In this document: positions 43,248 through 54,323 of the stretch, in pieces
Layout of the letters: the number at the start of each line of letters is the position of its first letter
Numbering within the stretch: the first letter of the stretch is position 1
Assembly: GCA_964036295.1 (NCBI GenBank)
Contig: OZ038469.1
Location: 2,402,501 to 2,466,500, forward strand
Reading direction: 5' to 3'
Origin: Plumapathes pennacea
Taxonomy: Eukaryota > Cnidaria > Anthozoa > Antipatharia > Myriopathidae
DNA: 64,000 nucleotides
The notes under the pieces: model-generated
The model's database searches: none
What the model was told of the DNA's origin: nothing
Seen by the model: only the letters and a program-made list of their open reading frames with translations
Translations under genes and position numbers: made by a program

Positions 43248-44166
43248 CTGCAAATATTTGGGTTTAATTACTGCTCAGTGTTCACGCTTGATCAGATAGT
43301 GCAAACATAAAGAAGCAGACAGGCTCCGGTTGATATACCGGCCCATGGACTCTTTCAGCTAAAAATATTTGTGTCAAATATTGCTTGTCAAATACTTTAC
43401 AGTTATTCAGAAAAAGAAATAAAACAAATCAAAAGTGTTTCATTGTTTACTTTTCGTATTTAAGACAGAGGGCTGTATTGTTCTTTTTTGAAACGTGGGA
43501 AAATCTGCGGGTAATAGGCATTCGAGTGCAACATGTCCAGTGACGTCAAATGTCAAACCCTGCGGTGCTATATATCTTAACATTGTTTAAATAGATATAA
43601 AAAAGACTGATAGAAGTTTAACTTACGAACTAATTTCTATACTGACGCTTAGCGCTATTCGAAAAGCTAACTTTTCTTAATAATGGTGTTTCTGTTCTTT
43701 TCTGTGTTAACTGCGCAGAGAAATAATTTTCATTTTCAAACTTCTGCAATTTAATTACATAAAGGCAGTATGAAAATTTGGTTCTTGTGGCTGCAAGTTC
43801 CCAGAGCTGATGTCTATAAATCTCATGCATCCCCAATATCTCTTTGGGATTTCATCCTATACTATAGTGCTAAAAGTTTTGGTTATGCAATGTTGATTAT
43901 TTTCACTGTTGAGTCCCAGTATTTGACCGCAGAGTGTGAGCATGGACTGGTACGAGTGGGATGAACCGACGTGATTTTGTTCATTGATCGGATCCGATTT
44001 CAGTTCATGGAAGCCATCACAGGTTGGAAAATAGCCCTGAATGCGGTTAGGTGGTTCACATTGCGAAGATAATCAGATCTCGGGAAGATCTTGTGAAGGC
44101 ATATTAATTTATCCACGTGGCTCCATGTTTTTATTTGTTTTATAATTATCGCATTCGGTCGATAAC

Positions 44167-45976
44167 ATGGGCTGTCTTTCCATATCAAGGGGATTGTGCA
44201 GGATCCGTAGTTTCAAAAGAACAGCTATCTTTGGCGTGGTTGTCCTGGTCCAGGTTTGGCTTGCCATCCCTGTTTTATTTGGACGACCGAGCGATATTTG
44301 GCCCGAAAAATACGACATCTCTTTACCGGATGGTTTTGAAGCCCCCTTTATGCCCATAGTGATTTTCAGCTCGTATAGACCGGCGTTTTTGGAGAAAGCC
44401 TTGGAATCTATTGCAGCGTCGGGTAATGTCGTGCCAACGACCCCCTGTCTTTTTATTCTGCACCAGACAAAGGAATCATCAATGGACGATATCAACGAGA
44501 CATACAAAGTTCTGGCCAAGATAACGTTTTGTAGAAAATTAGTATGGACATTTGGCAATCATGAAGAAGAGCGGACACCTGAAATTTTGAGGGCTCTATG
44601 GTGGAATGTGATGAAGAAAGTATTTGATGAAGTTGGTAAGTATTTTGCTCAAGGGGGTGGGGTGGAGTGGGAGATGTACTATTTGAGAATCAAGGGGGGG
44701 GGGGGGGGGGGGTACCCCTCAAAATGTTGGGTGGGAGTGTGCTGCCCGGGACTGAAAACCCTTACCCTATTTCAGACCAAAATTTGTGATTTTTGACCCT
44801 AATTCAGACCAAAATTTGCAATTTTCGACCCTATTTCAGACCAAAATGCGCAATTTTCGACCCTATTTCAGACCAAATATCAAAATCTCCGACCCTATTT
44901 CAGACTAAAATGCTAAAATCAATAACCTATTTCAGACTAAAATGCTGAAAATGATACTCTTTGGGGCAGCACAATGGCTCATATATGGGAGTACCCCCCC
45001 CCCCCCCCCCCCCCCCCCCCAGGGACACTGCAACATTGCGGTAAGCCCAATGTCAAATTTTGCTAGCCACACTGATGTTATAAGTGGATTTTTTAAGCCC
45101 TAGCTACCACTCTAACAAGACTACTGTGGTGACACTTTTGGTTGTCCAGTTTGCAAATAATATTTAATTGCCTCGATCCTTTCTTTGACAGATACCTTTC
45201 AGTTGAAGAGTAATCAAACATTTGCCAGTGATGTGTTCTTCATAGAAGAAGATGTGGTACTTTCCTCAGATTTTATGGAGTGCATGTGGTATACGACAGC
45301 TGTTAAGAATTCTGTGCCTGGTATTTTGTTAAGTTCTCTACAAGGTGTAGGAGGCGGCAATTTGATTGATAATCATCCAGATACCTTTGTTGTGAGTCAT
45401 GTTCCAGTTGTACAGAGCATGAGCTATGCATTCAATGCCTCCACATGGAACTACATGAAGAAGTTCAAAGTGGGATCTCTGGGCTATTCGGAAAAAGATT
45501 GGCCTTTGTATCTGGGTCTGTTGTTTTTCTACAATCAGAACGGCACAGTGCTAAAGATAGTCACCCCAACTATTAGCCGTGTGTGGCATGTTGGAGGCAA
45601 TGACATCACCAGTGCTTTAGGAACCAGTCAGACTTTCAAACCAATGGATGTTCCACCTTGGAAAAAGGCACAAGAGCAGCGTTTTTTAAACAGGAAAAAA
45701 GCAAATACATTATCTGGTACACGGGATATGCATGGCAGACTTTGTCATCCCTGCGAACTTGAATCCAAGACCTATCAGTTTTCCAGTAGGTCTTACCAAT
45801 GCAACTGCATTTGTCCCACGAGCAATTTGCGAAAGTATTGGAACTGGCAAGTGGCCGGGTTTACGCTAAAGGGATCTGCTTCCATGCACTGCTCGCTCAT
45901 CTCACATCTGATGGGTATGGTCATTTGTCTTCTGTTGGGGCTTGTGATGTTTGGATTTCTCATGGCATCTCGTTAA
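44167..45976 (+). CDS. GT16 (MGAT2/GnT-II-like) glycosyltransferase, two exons
   Basis: Predicted Golgi N-acetylglucosaminyltransferase of the GnT-I/GnT-II class. Exons 44167-44635 and 45192-45976 join in phase 1 to 417 residues. A short cytosolic tail and one transmembrane anchor (about 17-38: RTAIFGVVVLVQVWLAIPVL) give type II topology. Catalytic-domain features in order: PIVIFSSYRPAFLEKALESI; the WW helix ALWWNVMKKVFDEV; the DxD-like metal motif IEEDVVLSSDF (EED at 175-177); YAFNASTWNYM; YSEKDWPLYLGLL; and the closing RVWHVGG. These follow MGAT2 order although identity is low. Two extras are a Cys-rich segment (CHPCELESK...CNCICP) and a second strongly hydrophobic stretch at the very C-terminus (MGMVICLLLGLVMFGFLMA). 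Exact acceptor specificity is unknown. Confidence 0.65.
44691..45022. repeat. Complete copy of the G-tract/C-tract-bounded dispersed repeat
   Basis: Begins with a run of about 20 G and GTACCCCTC. It continues with four to six units of CCTATTTCAGACCAAAAT, then GATACTCTTTGGGGCAGCAC and TATATGGGAGTAC, and ends in about 27 C. The G and C tracts with GTAC form the terminal inverted repeat. It sits in the intron of the GT16-like gene. Confidence 0.75.
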
Positions 45977-46757
45977 TGGGAAAGCCAAAATAGTTTAACT
46001 TATTCATAGTCTTATTTGGCGAATACCATAAACCTACTGACTGAAGTGGATGCAATACCAACTACTTATAGTGTAATGTATTTAAAAATAATCTAACAGA
46101 AGACACAAAGACTGTTTTTCTAAGCCCATCTGACTACATGTTGATCTCATTGTTATAATTCTATTTTCATATCAATCAGTTTTACATGTGCTCCAATTTA
46201 CTCCAGTGTTAGGAAGTGTAAATTGAAGCAAGCCTTCACAAAAGTATTTCCCTAATTGGTTTGAGAGGTTTTTTGTTTCAGCCAATGATATCTTGACTTA
46301 TTTAAAAACACATAATGTACCAATGAATCTGAACAGGCCAGGTTTATACCACTCTGAATTCAACTTGCAGCTTAGCTTTTCAGCAGTAATGTATGCACTA
46401 GCTTGTTTTAGCTAGTTTCGTGTAGTGGCAAGTTTCCTAGAATTCTTCACACAACATGTTGTGCAAGTTTCTGACTGGTGTGTATAACACTAAAGTACTT
46501 CTCCTATTTCAGAGTTTCAAAGTTGCAAGTTGCACAAACTATTTAAAATAATTACAATTTAATACACGACTTCACATTTTCGAGTGCAAATACGGGCCAA
46601 AACGAGTGCAAAGATGGGAGCGTATTGCACTTGTCAGGAACCAGATCAACTGGTTTATTAGCTTACGTGATCGGTTTTCGCAAGCAAAGTTTACGAACGC
46701 ATCATTTTTTTGTTCCATTTTGCGAGCGGCAAGAATGTTTGCCCTGCTTCATTTGTC

Positions 46758-46890
46758 GTGTAATAAACAATTTATTACACGAAAAGTTGTGCAATACGGC
46801 TGTATTTTTACTCGTCAGTTTTATTTTTTCTCACATAAGCAGGCTTGAAAAAATAAAACTGACTCGTAAAAATACTCCGCCGTATTGCAC
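46758..46890. repeat. Fold-back: GTGTAATAAACAATTTATTACAC plus GTGCAATACGGC hairpin
   Basis: A 23-bp palindrome at 46758-46780 is followed by a hairpin at 46789-46890, whose arms run from GTGCAATACGGCTGTATTTT to the complementary AAAATACTCCGCCGTATTGCAC. No gene was recognised between 45977 and 47534. Confidence 0.65.
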
Positions 46891-47534
46891 TCCTTCCCGT
46901 GTAATAACCTCTTTATAATAAATAAGAATTAAAAATAATGGTTTCTTTACCAAATACAGGTGCCATTGTGTTACTTATTAAATTCCTGAAACAAGAAAAA
47001 CAATAAATGGCATTTTCATTTTGGTAATAGACTCTTTGATTTTTATCAAGTGTACTGGTCACGTAAAACGAAATGAATGCATGTTGCAAGAATCTGTTAA
47101 GTGGACATCACCTGAATAATTATATCACACCAGGCAAAATGTTCTTTGGCAGTTATGTTGATCTCATGATAATGTATAACTAGGCAAATAATTTATGTAG
47201 TAATATAATTATAATATTATTATAAAACATATTGTATGTTATGAAACAACTGTGTAATCAAGTTTGAGACGATTTTTAACTTCTTCATGGTGAAAACTGA
47301 TCTGCCATGCACATGGAACAGACTACTGTAGTCGGCTCTGGCCGTGATAAACTGAATGTTTAGGAATCTGTACTGCATGTGCGCAACCACTAATGCCAAA
47401 CATGCTTTACAGAGCAGTTTCAAAAACCAAAATAACACCACAGTACCAATCATAGTAATAAATCATATGAAAACTGCTCTGTGAATGTAGTGTCAACACA
47501 CCACAAATCCATATCCATTTTTCCATTAAGGATT

Positions 47535-50500
47535 TCAGTGGATTTCTGATATTCCATTTGTGTAACCATTGGCATAGCTCCCTGTTCCGTTGACATAGTC
47601 ATCTGTTGCAATGCTTGGGTGAAGCTTCTTTGTGTATTTTTCTTTGGGAATAAGTTCTGGCATCTTTTCGTAAGCAGCCGTCGAGTGTTTGTGCTCTAGC
47701 AACATGTGGTTCTGAGGCTTTAACCCAATGCAGGCCCTTTTGAAGAAAAAATGAACTGAAATTAGACACATTAATATATGGTAAATTGACTGTGGAAATG
47801 ACAGTAAATTCACATGCAGTTTTTGTAATCTGTTTAGCACTTGTAAAAGTGACAAACACAGACCAATGAGAAGTAATGCCAGAAACGTTTTTCCAGAATG
47901 GCTACCAAATCTTTCAAAACCTCTAGTTAGCTGCCCTTATACACAAAAGTTGCAACCTACAATCACGGTCAAAAGTCGTTGGGATGCTCCTCTTACGCAC
48001 ATCTGGAGCACAATGTAAATCCGTACAACCTATGGGGGTCTCATATTTCTTGTTTTCAAGTCCCTCCCCCTCCCCTCCATTCAATGTTGGCCCGTGGTGC
48101 AGCTATAAGCCGAACCATGCTCAACTACCCAACATTGAATGGGGGGGGAGGGGGTAAACTTGAAATCGTCCCAACAATTTTGACCATGATTGTAGCTTAA
48201 ATGTAGGGGATGAAAATGCAGCTGTCACTACCAACCTAAAGATGTTCTCAATACAGCTCCGCTGTTTGAAGAGAGCATTGACCACAGGTGTTCCTTTTGG
48301 TACCAGTGGAGCCTTCAGCAGGTAGCTCAAGATGGACAAGACAGGGTGAAATGACTGGAATGTCTTATCTTCACCAACTCTGAATGAGATTCGCTCACAT
48401 ATTTCACACAAGATAACCAAGTCAATGATTATAGGAGAGGCCAAGAGGGAGTCCTGAGTGAGAAAAAAGTTGCATTAGAAAGGGGTGGTGAACAGTAAAA
48501 TCCAAGACTCGCCGAGACCCTTGTTTGAAAATCTGAGACCGAGATTTCAACCCCTCCGAGACAGAAAGAAACAAAAAACAAGACTCCAAGACTCATAAAA
48601 TGGCTAGGTATTATTTGCCACCCCTCATATTCTCACTACATTCCACTCAAACATTAATTTTCAACTTAACTATTTGGGAGAGTTTGTAATTTGAACTTGG
48701 AAAGTGAAAGAAGCATTAGACTCACCTCACAAGTGTTGTGCATGACAATCGTATTCAATCCATGCATGAAGATCTCAGAGGTGTATTCATCCATGGCCCT
48801 CTTGCTATCCCCGACAAAAGGAACATACTTGATAACAACACAATGGTCTGGTTTTTCATCTTTCTCATACAGAACATCATTAGATTGAACCATGTCATCC
48901 ACCACATTGCTTTTGGAGATCTGACAAGGATAAACGATTCTTTTAGTCGATTCTCATGAAGACCTGTCTGCGTAGGATTACAAAAGTAATTTGTATGGCT
49001 TGGAGAGTAATGATCATCTCATAGTCATTGCCAACCCCCACAAATTTTCAGGTTGACTATGCAGGAGACTCATGCAGTTGCCACCATTCATAACCAATGT
49101 CATTGAATACATAGAGATTACTTCATGGAAAGTGCGCGCGTACGGTTTTTATTCACGAGTTGTGAAGTATCATAAAACGAACGAGCGAGGCTTTGCGAGC
49201 GAGTGAGTTTTATGATACGAAACAACGAGTGAATAAAAACTGTACAAAGCACTTTCCATGGTGTTTTCTGTTTATTATATACATACTGAGACATTTATCA
49301 TGGGACCGGGAAACCCTTTAACAGTAGTGAAAAATCGTCGTTCGCAGCTTGTGATTGGACGAACGATTTTTTTCACGTGTGAAAAGCGTCGTTCGCGGCC
49401 TCTCATTGGCTAGAACTCATTTGCGTACGAAATTTTACGATATGGCTTTTTCGTGAGTATGTCTCAGTATGTATATAATAATATTAAATATTTGTGGTAA
49501 ATAACCTACCTCTTTGGACCTAAATTGCTTGGGAGCAGACAAGTTTTTGCCATCATTGTTGCCCAGGTGGTTGTAGCTGACAATAGATACAGGCTGCACA
49601 ACAAAAGGAAAGTTATTTGCTTTTGATAAACAAAACTTTATTTACAGTACCGCCCAGATGTAAGTTCCCCTCTTCGAGCGCGCATCGGGCATCGCGTATC
49701 GAGTATCGAGCGAGGAACATGCGGATGTCGAGCATCGCGCATCGTGTATCGAGCGGTATTGTTATACAGGCTTTGTTTTGCCAACACACGTCAAACAAAA
49801 GATCAATCTGCTGTTTAGAATATGCCGCAAACCTTCATTCGGTTGGATCTTCGATCGGTTCATTTAGAATACGCAATATACGTGATTGCCATCGACGAAT
49901 ACCTGAGGGGCCGCATGAGAACATCGCTCGTACAAGAGAAGACTATTAGTCCTCTGTATCTTTTACTAGAGATAAATCAGATATTTTGAAGAAACATTTT
50001 GTTTTAAATAATAAAAGAATTTCCACCCATGATAGAGCCAGTACCTTGATTCCAGCGCTGACAAGGAAGTCGACCAGTACTGATTTTATCTTTGTCTGGC
50101 CAGACTTGAAGTCATCCCCACCGATGAATACTTTTTGTCTTCGTGCCAGTTCAACCACACCAGGGACATTGGTGTTCTGTGGGGATCCATTGATGTAGGA
50201 ACACTACAAGAGCAAAAGAAAAGTACATTACTTTTACATTTTCCAGAGCATTGTGAAATGAATCTTCATGCAAACTGCTGGGAAAAGCAAAGCACTCCCC
50301 AGGATGTATATTTTTCTGCTGTATTACTTTTGTCCACTAAAATTTTGCCAAAAAAATGTGTGATATTAAATTTTTCCTCTCATAGTATACATCTCAGGCA
50401 TAAAAAGTAACCCTTTTTGGGCTAAGACCCAGTCAGACCCATCATGGAGTACATGCATCTATCGCCATCTCCTCTCTTGCAGAAAACACACCAAGAGCAA

Positions 50501-52416
50501 GCGTACATACCCCTTCAAGGGCACTAGCCACAGCAAAAAGACTTGACGGAGACACTTCCTTCTCGTTTCTTGCTATTGACGCCAGCAGATTATCAGCAGT
50601 ATCATTCAGACCTGTCCTGACCTCACAGAACCTCTCTGTGTTAGCAGTCCACAGAATTATCACCTGTTGGGAACAAAACACCAGAGATATGAAACTCAGC
50701 AAACTTTCAGGTGGGAAATTTGAACCAGGGAGTCTGGGATCCACTAGCCTTACTGACTCTTAGGGAGTGGGGGTGGATTGATATTAAGAGGTTTTCCATC
50801 ATAAATTCGAGCAATGCACGCAAAAAGTCTGTACCAGAAAAAAACAAGCACTATTTATGTGATTTATTTTGAATTCCTAGTTTATGAAGGAAAGGAAGTT
50901 CTGCTTGCATGAGAAGATGTTCACAACACCAATTACTGTGCTGCGAGGGACTAGGTGAGAAAATATACTTACTTTATCCAGGCCGCTAGATTTCTTGAAG
51001 TCTCGGATATCCTGTCGAATTTTCTCAAGCATTTCCTTCTTGCTTCCTGTTAGCACATTGTCAGCCCTGTCTGCCTGGTTTGCTGCAATGAAGTCCGGAC
51101 AGTAGATGGATGGGCGTGGCTTCATTTTCTCCATGTAGGGACGAAGTTGTTGCTGTAGGTTCCAATCCAGAACCTGTGCTCTTTCCATTGCATCGGCCAT
51201 GTTAAGGCTAGAGATATCCCAGCCTAGGAAAATTGGAAAAAAAAATATGTTCAAATGCAGATGTCATAATCGAGCTTCTCCAGAACTAAGCTTGATGACA
51301 AGGAATATGGTTGGAGATTTCGATATTTGGTCTGAAATAGGGTCCAAAATCGCATATTTTGGTCTGTATCATGCACAGATGTAAACGCATGTCTACTTAC
51401 CATCAAAGACAATATCATTTGGGTGTACCATGGGCAAGAGGTCCTTCAGTGGAAGATTCACATCTCCTTCTACACTTGTGCCAAGACATACAGTTGATGC
51501 TTGAGTTAGAGAACCCCAATAGTTGGCTCTCTGTATAAGAGAAGTGACTCAAAATTAACTTTTGTGCTCAGTCGTCCCAGGTACAACCCAGGGTTTGAAA
51601 TTAATGGTTGTCCAGCTGTCCCTAGCCTGCGTCGCAGATGGAACTCAACACCGGCATCTGCGACACAGGCTAGTTGTCCTGGACAACTGAAAACATGCCG
51701 GGGTAACCAAATAGTGTGCAATGGTTGTCCCTGGGGCAACCAGTGGCTTTGAGAAAAATGATGCAACTTAATGCTGTACAATGATACTACCTTTTAACAA
51801 AATATGGCCAAAGTCATGCTAGCCTCCAGGAATACCTTAAGAGATTGGATGGGGCAACTAAAACATGACTTGTGGTTGTCCCTGGGACAACTGAGCATAA
51901 AAGTTAATTTTGAACACTGCAACCATAACTACAGGTCATGCTTTGGTTGCCCCTTCCAATATTAAATGTTTGTGTATCACTATGTTGAAAAGTAGCATCA
52001 TTGTGCTCAGCACTAAATTGCAAGATTTTTCTCACAATGTGCTAATATCTTGAGTCATCAACTTTTACTCTTGCAGGAATTTGCAAGTATCTTGTACAAG
52101 TTTTCCTTCTGATATGATGGGACATTGGACAGTGACTGACCTTTGGACCACTCTTGGTGTTCCAACTGAGTTGTAACTTATTCGCTAGGACAGCTGCTGT
52201 GATGGTTGTGCCATTGTTTCCTCCCCAACCAACCAGCATACATCCAAGCTTGGGAACTTTCCGGCCAGTTCGAAATGTGTACTCGGTTTCTACAGGAATA
52301 GCTGTGTATGAATTCTTTGCATCACGCAACACTTTCGTCGTTTCATACGTGTATCTGCTTTCGATGAAGTCATCTGTATACTTTACGTTTGGACTCTGGA
52401 CTTTGATCGTAGCCAT
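47535..52416 (-). CDS. ISYNA1: Inositol-3-phosphate synthase, nine exons, complete
   Basis: NAD-dependent cytosolic enzyme converting glucose 6-phosphate to 1D-myo-inositol 3-phosphate, the first step of inositol synthesis (family knowledge). Exons in transcript order: 52416-52141, 51530-51401, 51223-50973, 50663-50511, 50203-50045, 49593-49510, 48920-48726, 48453-48236 and 47736-47535. Every phase matches, giving 555 residues (human 558). Hallmarks: the Rossmann loop [20 protein letters not shown] in exon 1, [38 protein letters not shown], the catalytic-site block [66 protein letters not shown] and [13 protein letters not shown]. Introns contain several fold-back elements. Confidence 0.97.
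49124..49260. repeat. Fold-back element (arms about 55 bp) in an ISYNA1 intron
   Basis: CATGGAAAGTGC...GTACGGTTTTTATTCACGAG pairs with CGAGTGAATAAAAACTGTAC...GCACTTTCCATG. The centre is GAACGAGCGAGGCTTTGCG. No ORF. Confidence 0.75.
49270..49485. mobile_element. MITE-like element with 22-bp TIRs in the same ISYNA1 intron
   Basis: TTATTATATACATACTGAGACA on the left and TGTCTCAGTATGTATATAATAA on the right are inverted repeats. Between them GTCGTTCGC motifs and two ATTGG-type boxes recur. It begins 10 bp after the previous fold-back. Confidence 0.65.
49664..49757. repeat. ATCGAGCATCGCG degenerate repeat
   Basis: Overlapping units of GCATCGCGTATCGAG type (GCATCGGGCATCGCG, GTATCGAGCG, GAGCATCGCGCATCG). 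Short dispersed repeat, no coding role evident. Confidence 0.5.
51549..51913. mobile_element. Element with about 45-bp imperfect TIRs in ISYNA1 intron 1
   Basis: TCAAAATTAACTTTTGTGCT...GTCGTCCCAGGTACAACCC at the left is the imperfect reverse complement of GGTTGTCCCTGGGACAACTGAGCATAAAAGTTAATTTTGA at the right. A nested small hairpin (TAGCCTGCGTCGCAGATG...CATCTGCGACACAGGCTA) lies at about 51625-51675. Non-coding. Confidence 0.6.
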
Positions 52417-54323
52417 TTTCTGCTTTCGTAGGACAAACCTGCGAAAAAGAAAACGAAATCAATGCAACCAAACTTCGGGGCCAGTTGTCTGTTATTATTT
52501 ATATCTGGTCTTTTGTTATTTATATCCACGAGCCCACAAGCTACGAGCTTTGACAATTATCGTGAATAAATAAAGGCATTTTCTTTTGTTATGTTCTGTA
52601 CGCCGGAGTATTTTTACTTTTTTACAAAACAGTACACACACGAAGTGCTCGAGGTCTGATAATGGACTTCGTTTGCGAAACTACGTTTAGTTAGGTCCCT
52701 CTCTGAATCTCCGGTAAATTACTGCATGCCAAGCTCACGTGCATGAATCCCTGGATCACCGGGGGTGGTGACAGAACAATAAACATTCGACAGTCGCGCG
52801 TGTAAATTCCCTGGTGTAATACGAGTACTGTACAAAAACCTTTCGTAATTTTCGTCACGTACTGTATAAACTTTGGCCCAGTAAATTATTTCATTGCGCT
52901 ACCAGGTCCGAAAAATCCCCCTTCTTACATCGCGAAAAATTAAAATGATCCGCCATTACGTTTCTTGATGCCCATTGGTTGAGAGACAGTCGACAAAGTG
53001 GCGTGAGGATCGTGCGATTTGCATCTTTCGTCTCTGCAGCAGATGCCATGCTGTTCGCGTTTGCTTCGAGAAAATAAATGAGCACATTATTCAGGAATTT
53101 CAGAGTACGTCACGGCTGCTTGGCTAAAAACTATAGACTCACTTTGTCAACAGATGCGACTGTCAAGTTTAACAAGTCTTATAAACTCTGTTCGATTTTT
53201 GATAGTTCGCATTGTAAAATAAATTAAATCCTCCCATACTGCGTTCGCTTAGAGGAATTTTGCGGTGTAGTAGCCAGTTAAACACAGCAAATAGAATCAT
53301 CTTACATTGCCTTGCAATCAAGCAGTATGTTTTTTGCTCTTTTGACCAATAACTGATGATATGTTGTCACGCTCTGGTGAGGCGGCGGGTGTTGCCAACG
53401 TTGGTAACGCCTTTTGTAAACCCAGAATTCGCAGAAGCTTCATTCCAACGACACACGGTGAAAATATAAATGCTGGATCTGCACATCGAAAAATTATGAT
53501 CATGTATGAACTGAAACTTTGCTGGCTAAACGGGCTTTCACAAAGCTACGAGAGTTTTACATCTCTTTCGCCGGGTTAGCGCCCAAGGATATCAATGAAA
53601 GCTCGTAAAAAGCTCGTGCTTTTCTGGTAATCAGACAAAAAGACAAAATTATCTTTCGTGGTGAATTATTGGCCGTGTAAAGTTTCGTGGTTGGGAGAGG
53701 ACAAAGACATGTCGAAATTTGGATCCTCGGAGTGAACAAAGTTGTGACTTCGGGAAGAAACAGATAGCAAAAACAATAAACTTTTTACCTTCTTTTTTTC
53801 ACTCAAAGCAGCCAAGGAATAAGCCGGTGAACTCGTCAGTTCAGAACTTCTCTTGTAGTTGTAGTTGCTAGTGCTCGTGTTACCAACCTGCAAGAAGAGG
53901 TGATTGTGAAATATGCCAGTCAAGTTTTGAGACTGGTTTAGGGACGTTCACGTACATGACGATACGTTACCCGCTATGTCACCGGCTCTGAACCAATGAG
54001 AGAAGCTTACTGGTTTATAAAAGTTCATCATGTACGTACAAATTTAACGAGACTCCAAAGTCTGATCTGTTGCGAAACACAAAGATGGTATTTTGCTTTT
54101 TTTTTATCCGAAAAATATTTTGAGGTTAATCAGAAGCGATGGGAATGCGTGGGAGAGTCTTTTCTATGCAGCCAAAGAAAAAAACGGTTAGAATTTTTAG
54201 AGTTTCTGCAGTTGAGTTTCTGGTACCCAGTCTACGCACGCTAGTCTATGATCAGCAGCACGGAGGTCTGGGAATTAGTATGGTAAAGCGTCAAGACGTG
54301 GCTGCGTGGATATTTTTGTAAAC
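52417..54323. promoter_or_regulatory. Spacer between divergent ISYNA1 and C19orf47-like genes
   Basis: No gene I can support. One exon-like piece on the minus strand (about 53813-53891) has an acceptor, an open reading of Ser/Asn-rich residues and an AAG|GTAAAA donor, but no homology. It probably contains both promoters. Confidence 0.35.

Noticed and set aside
53340-53923. Possible exons between ISYNA1 and the C19orf47-like gene
   Set aside because: Exon-like signals exist on the minus strand, but the translation is low-complexity and pieces do not join to a recognisable protein.
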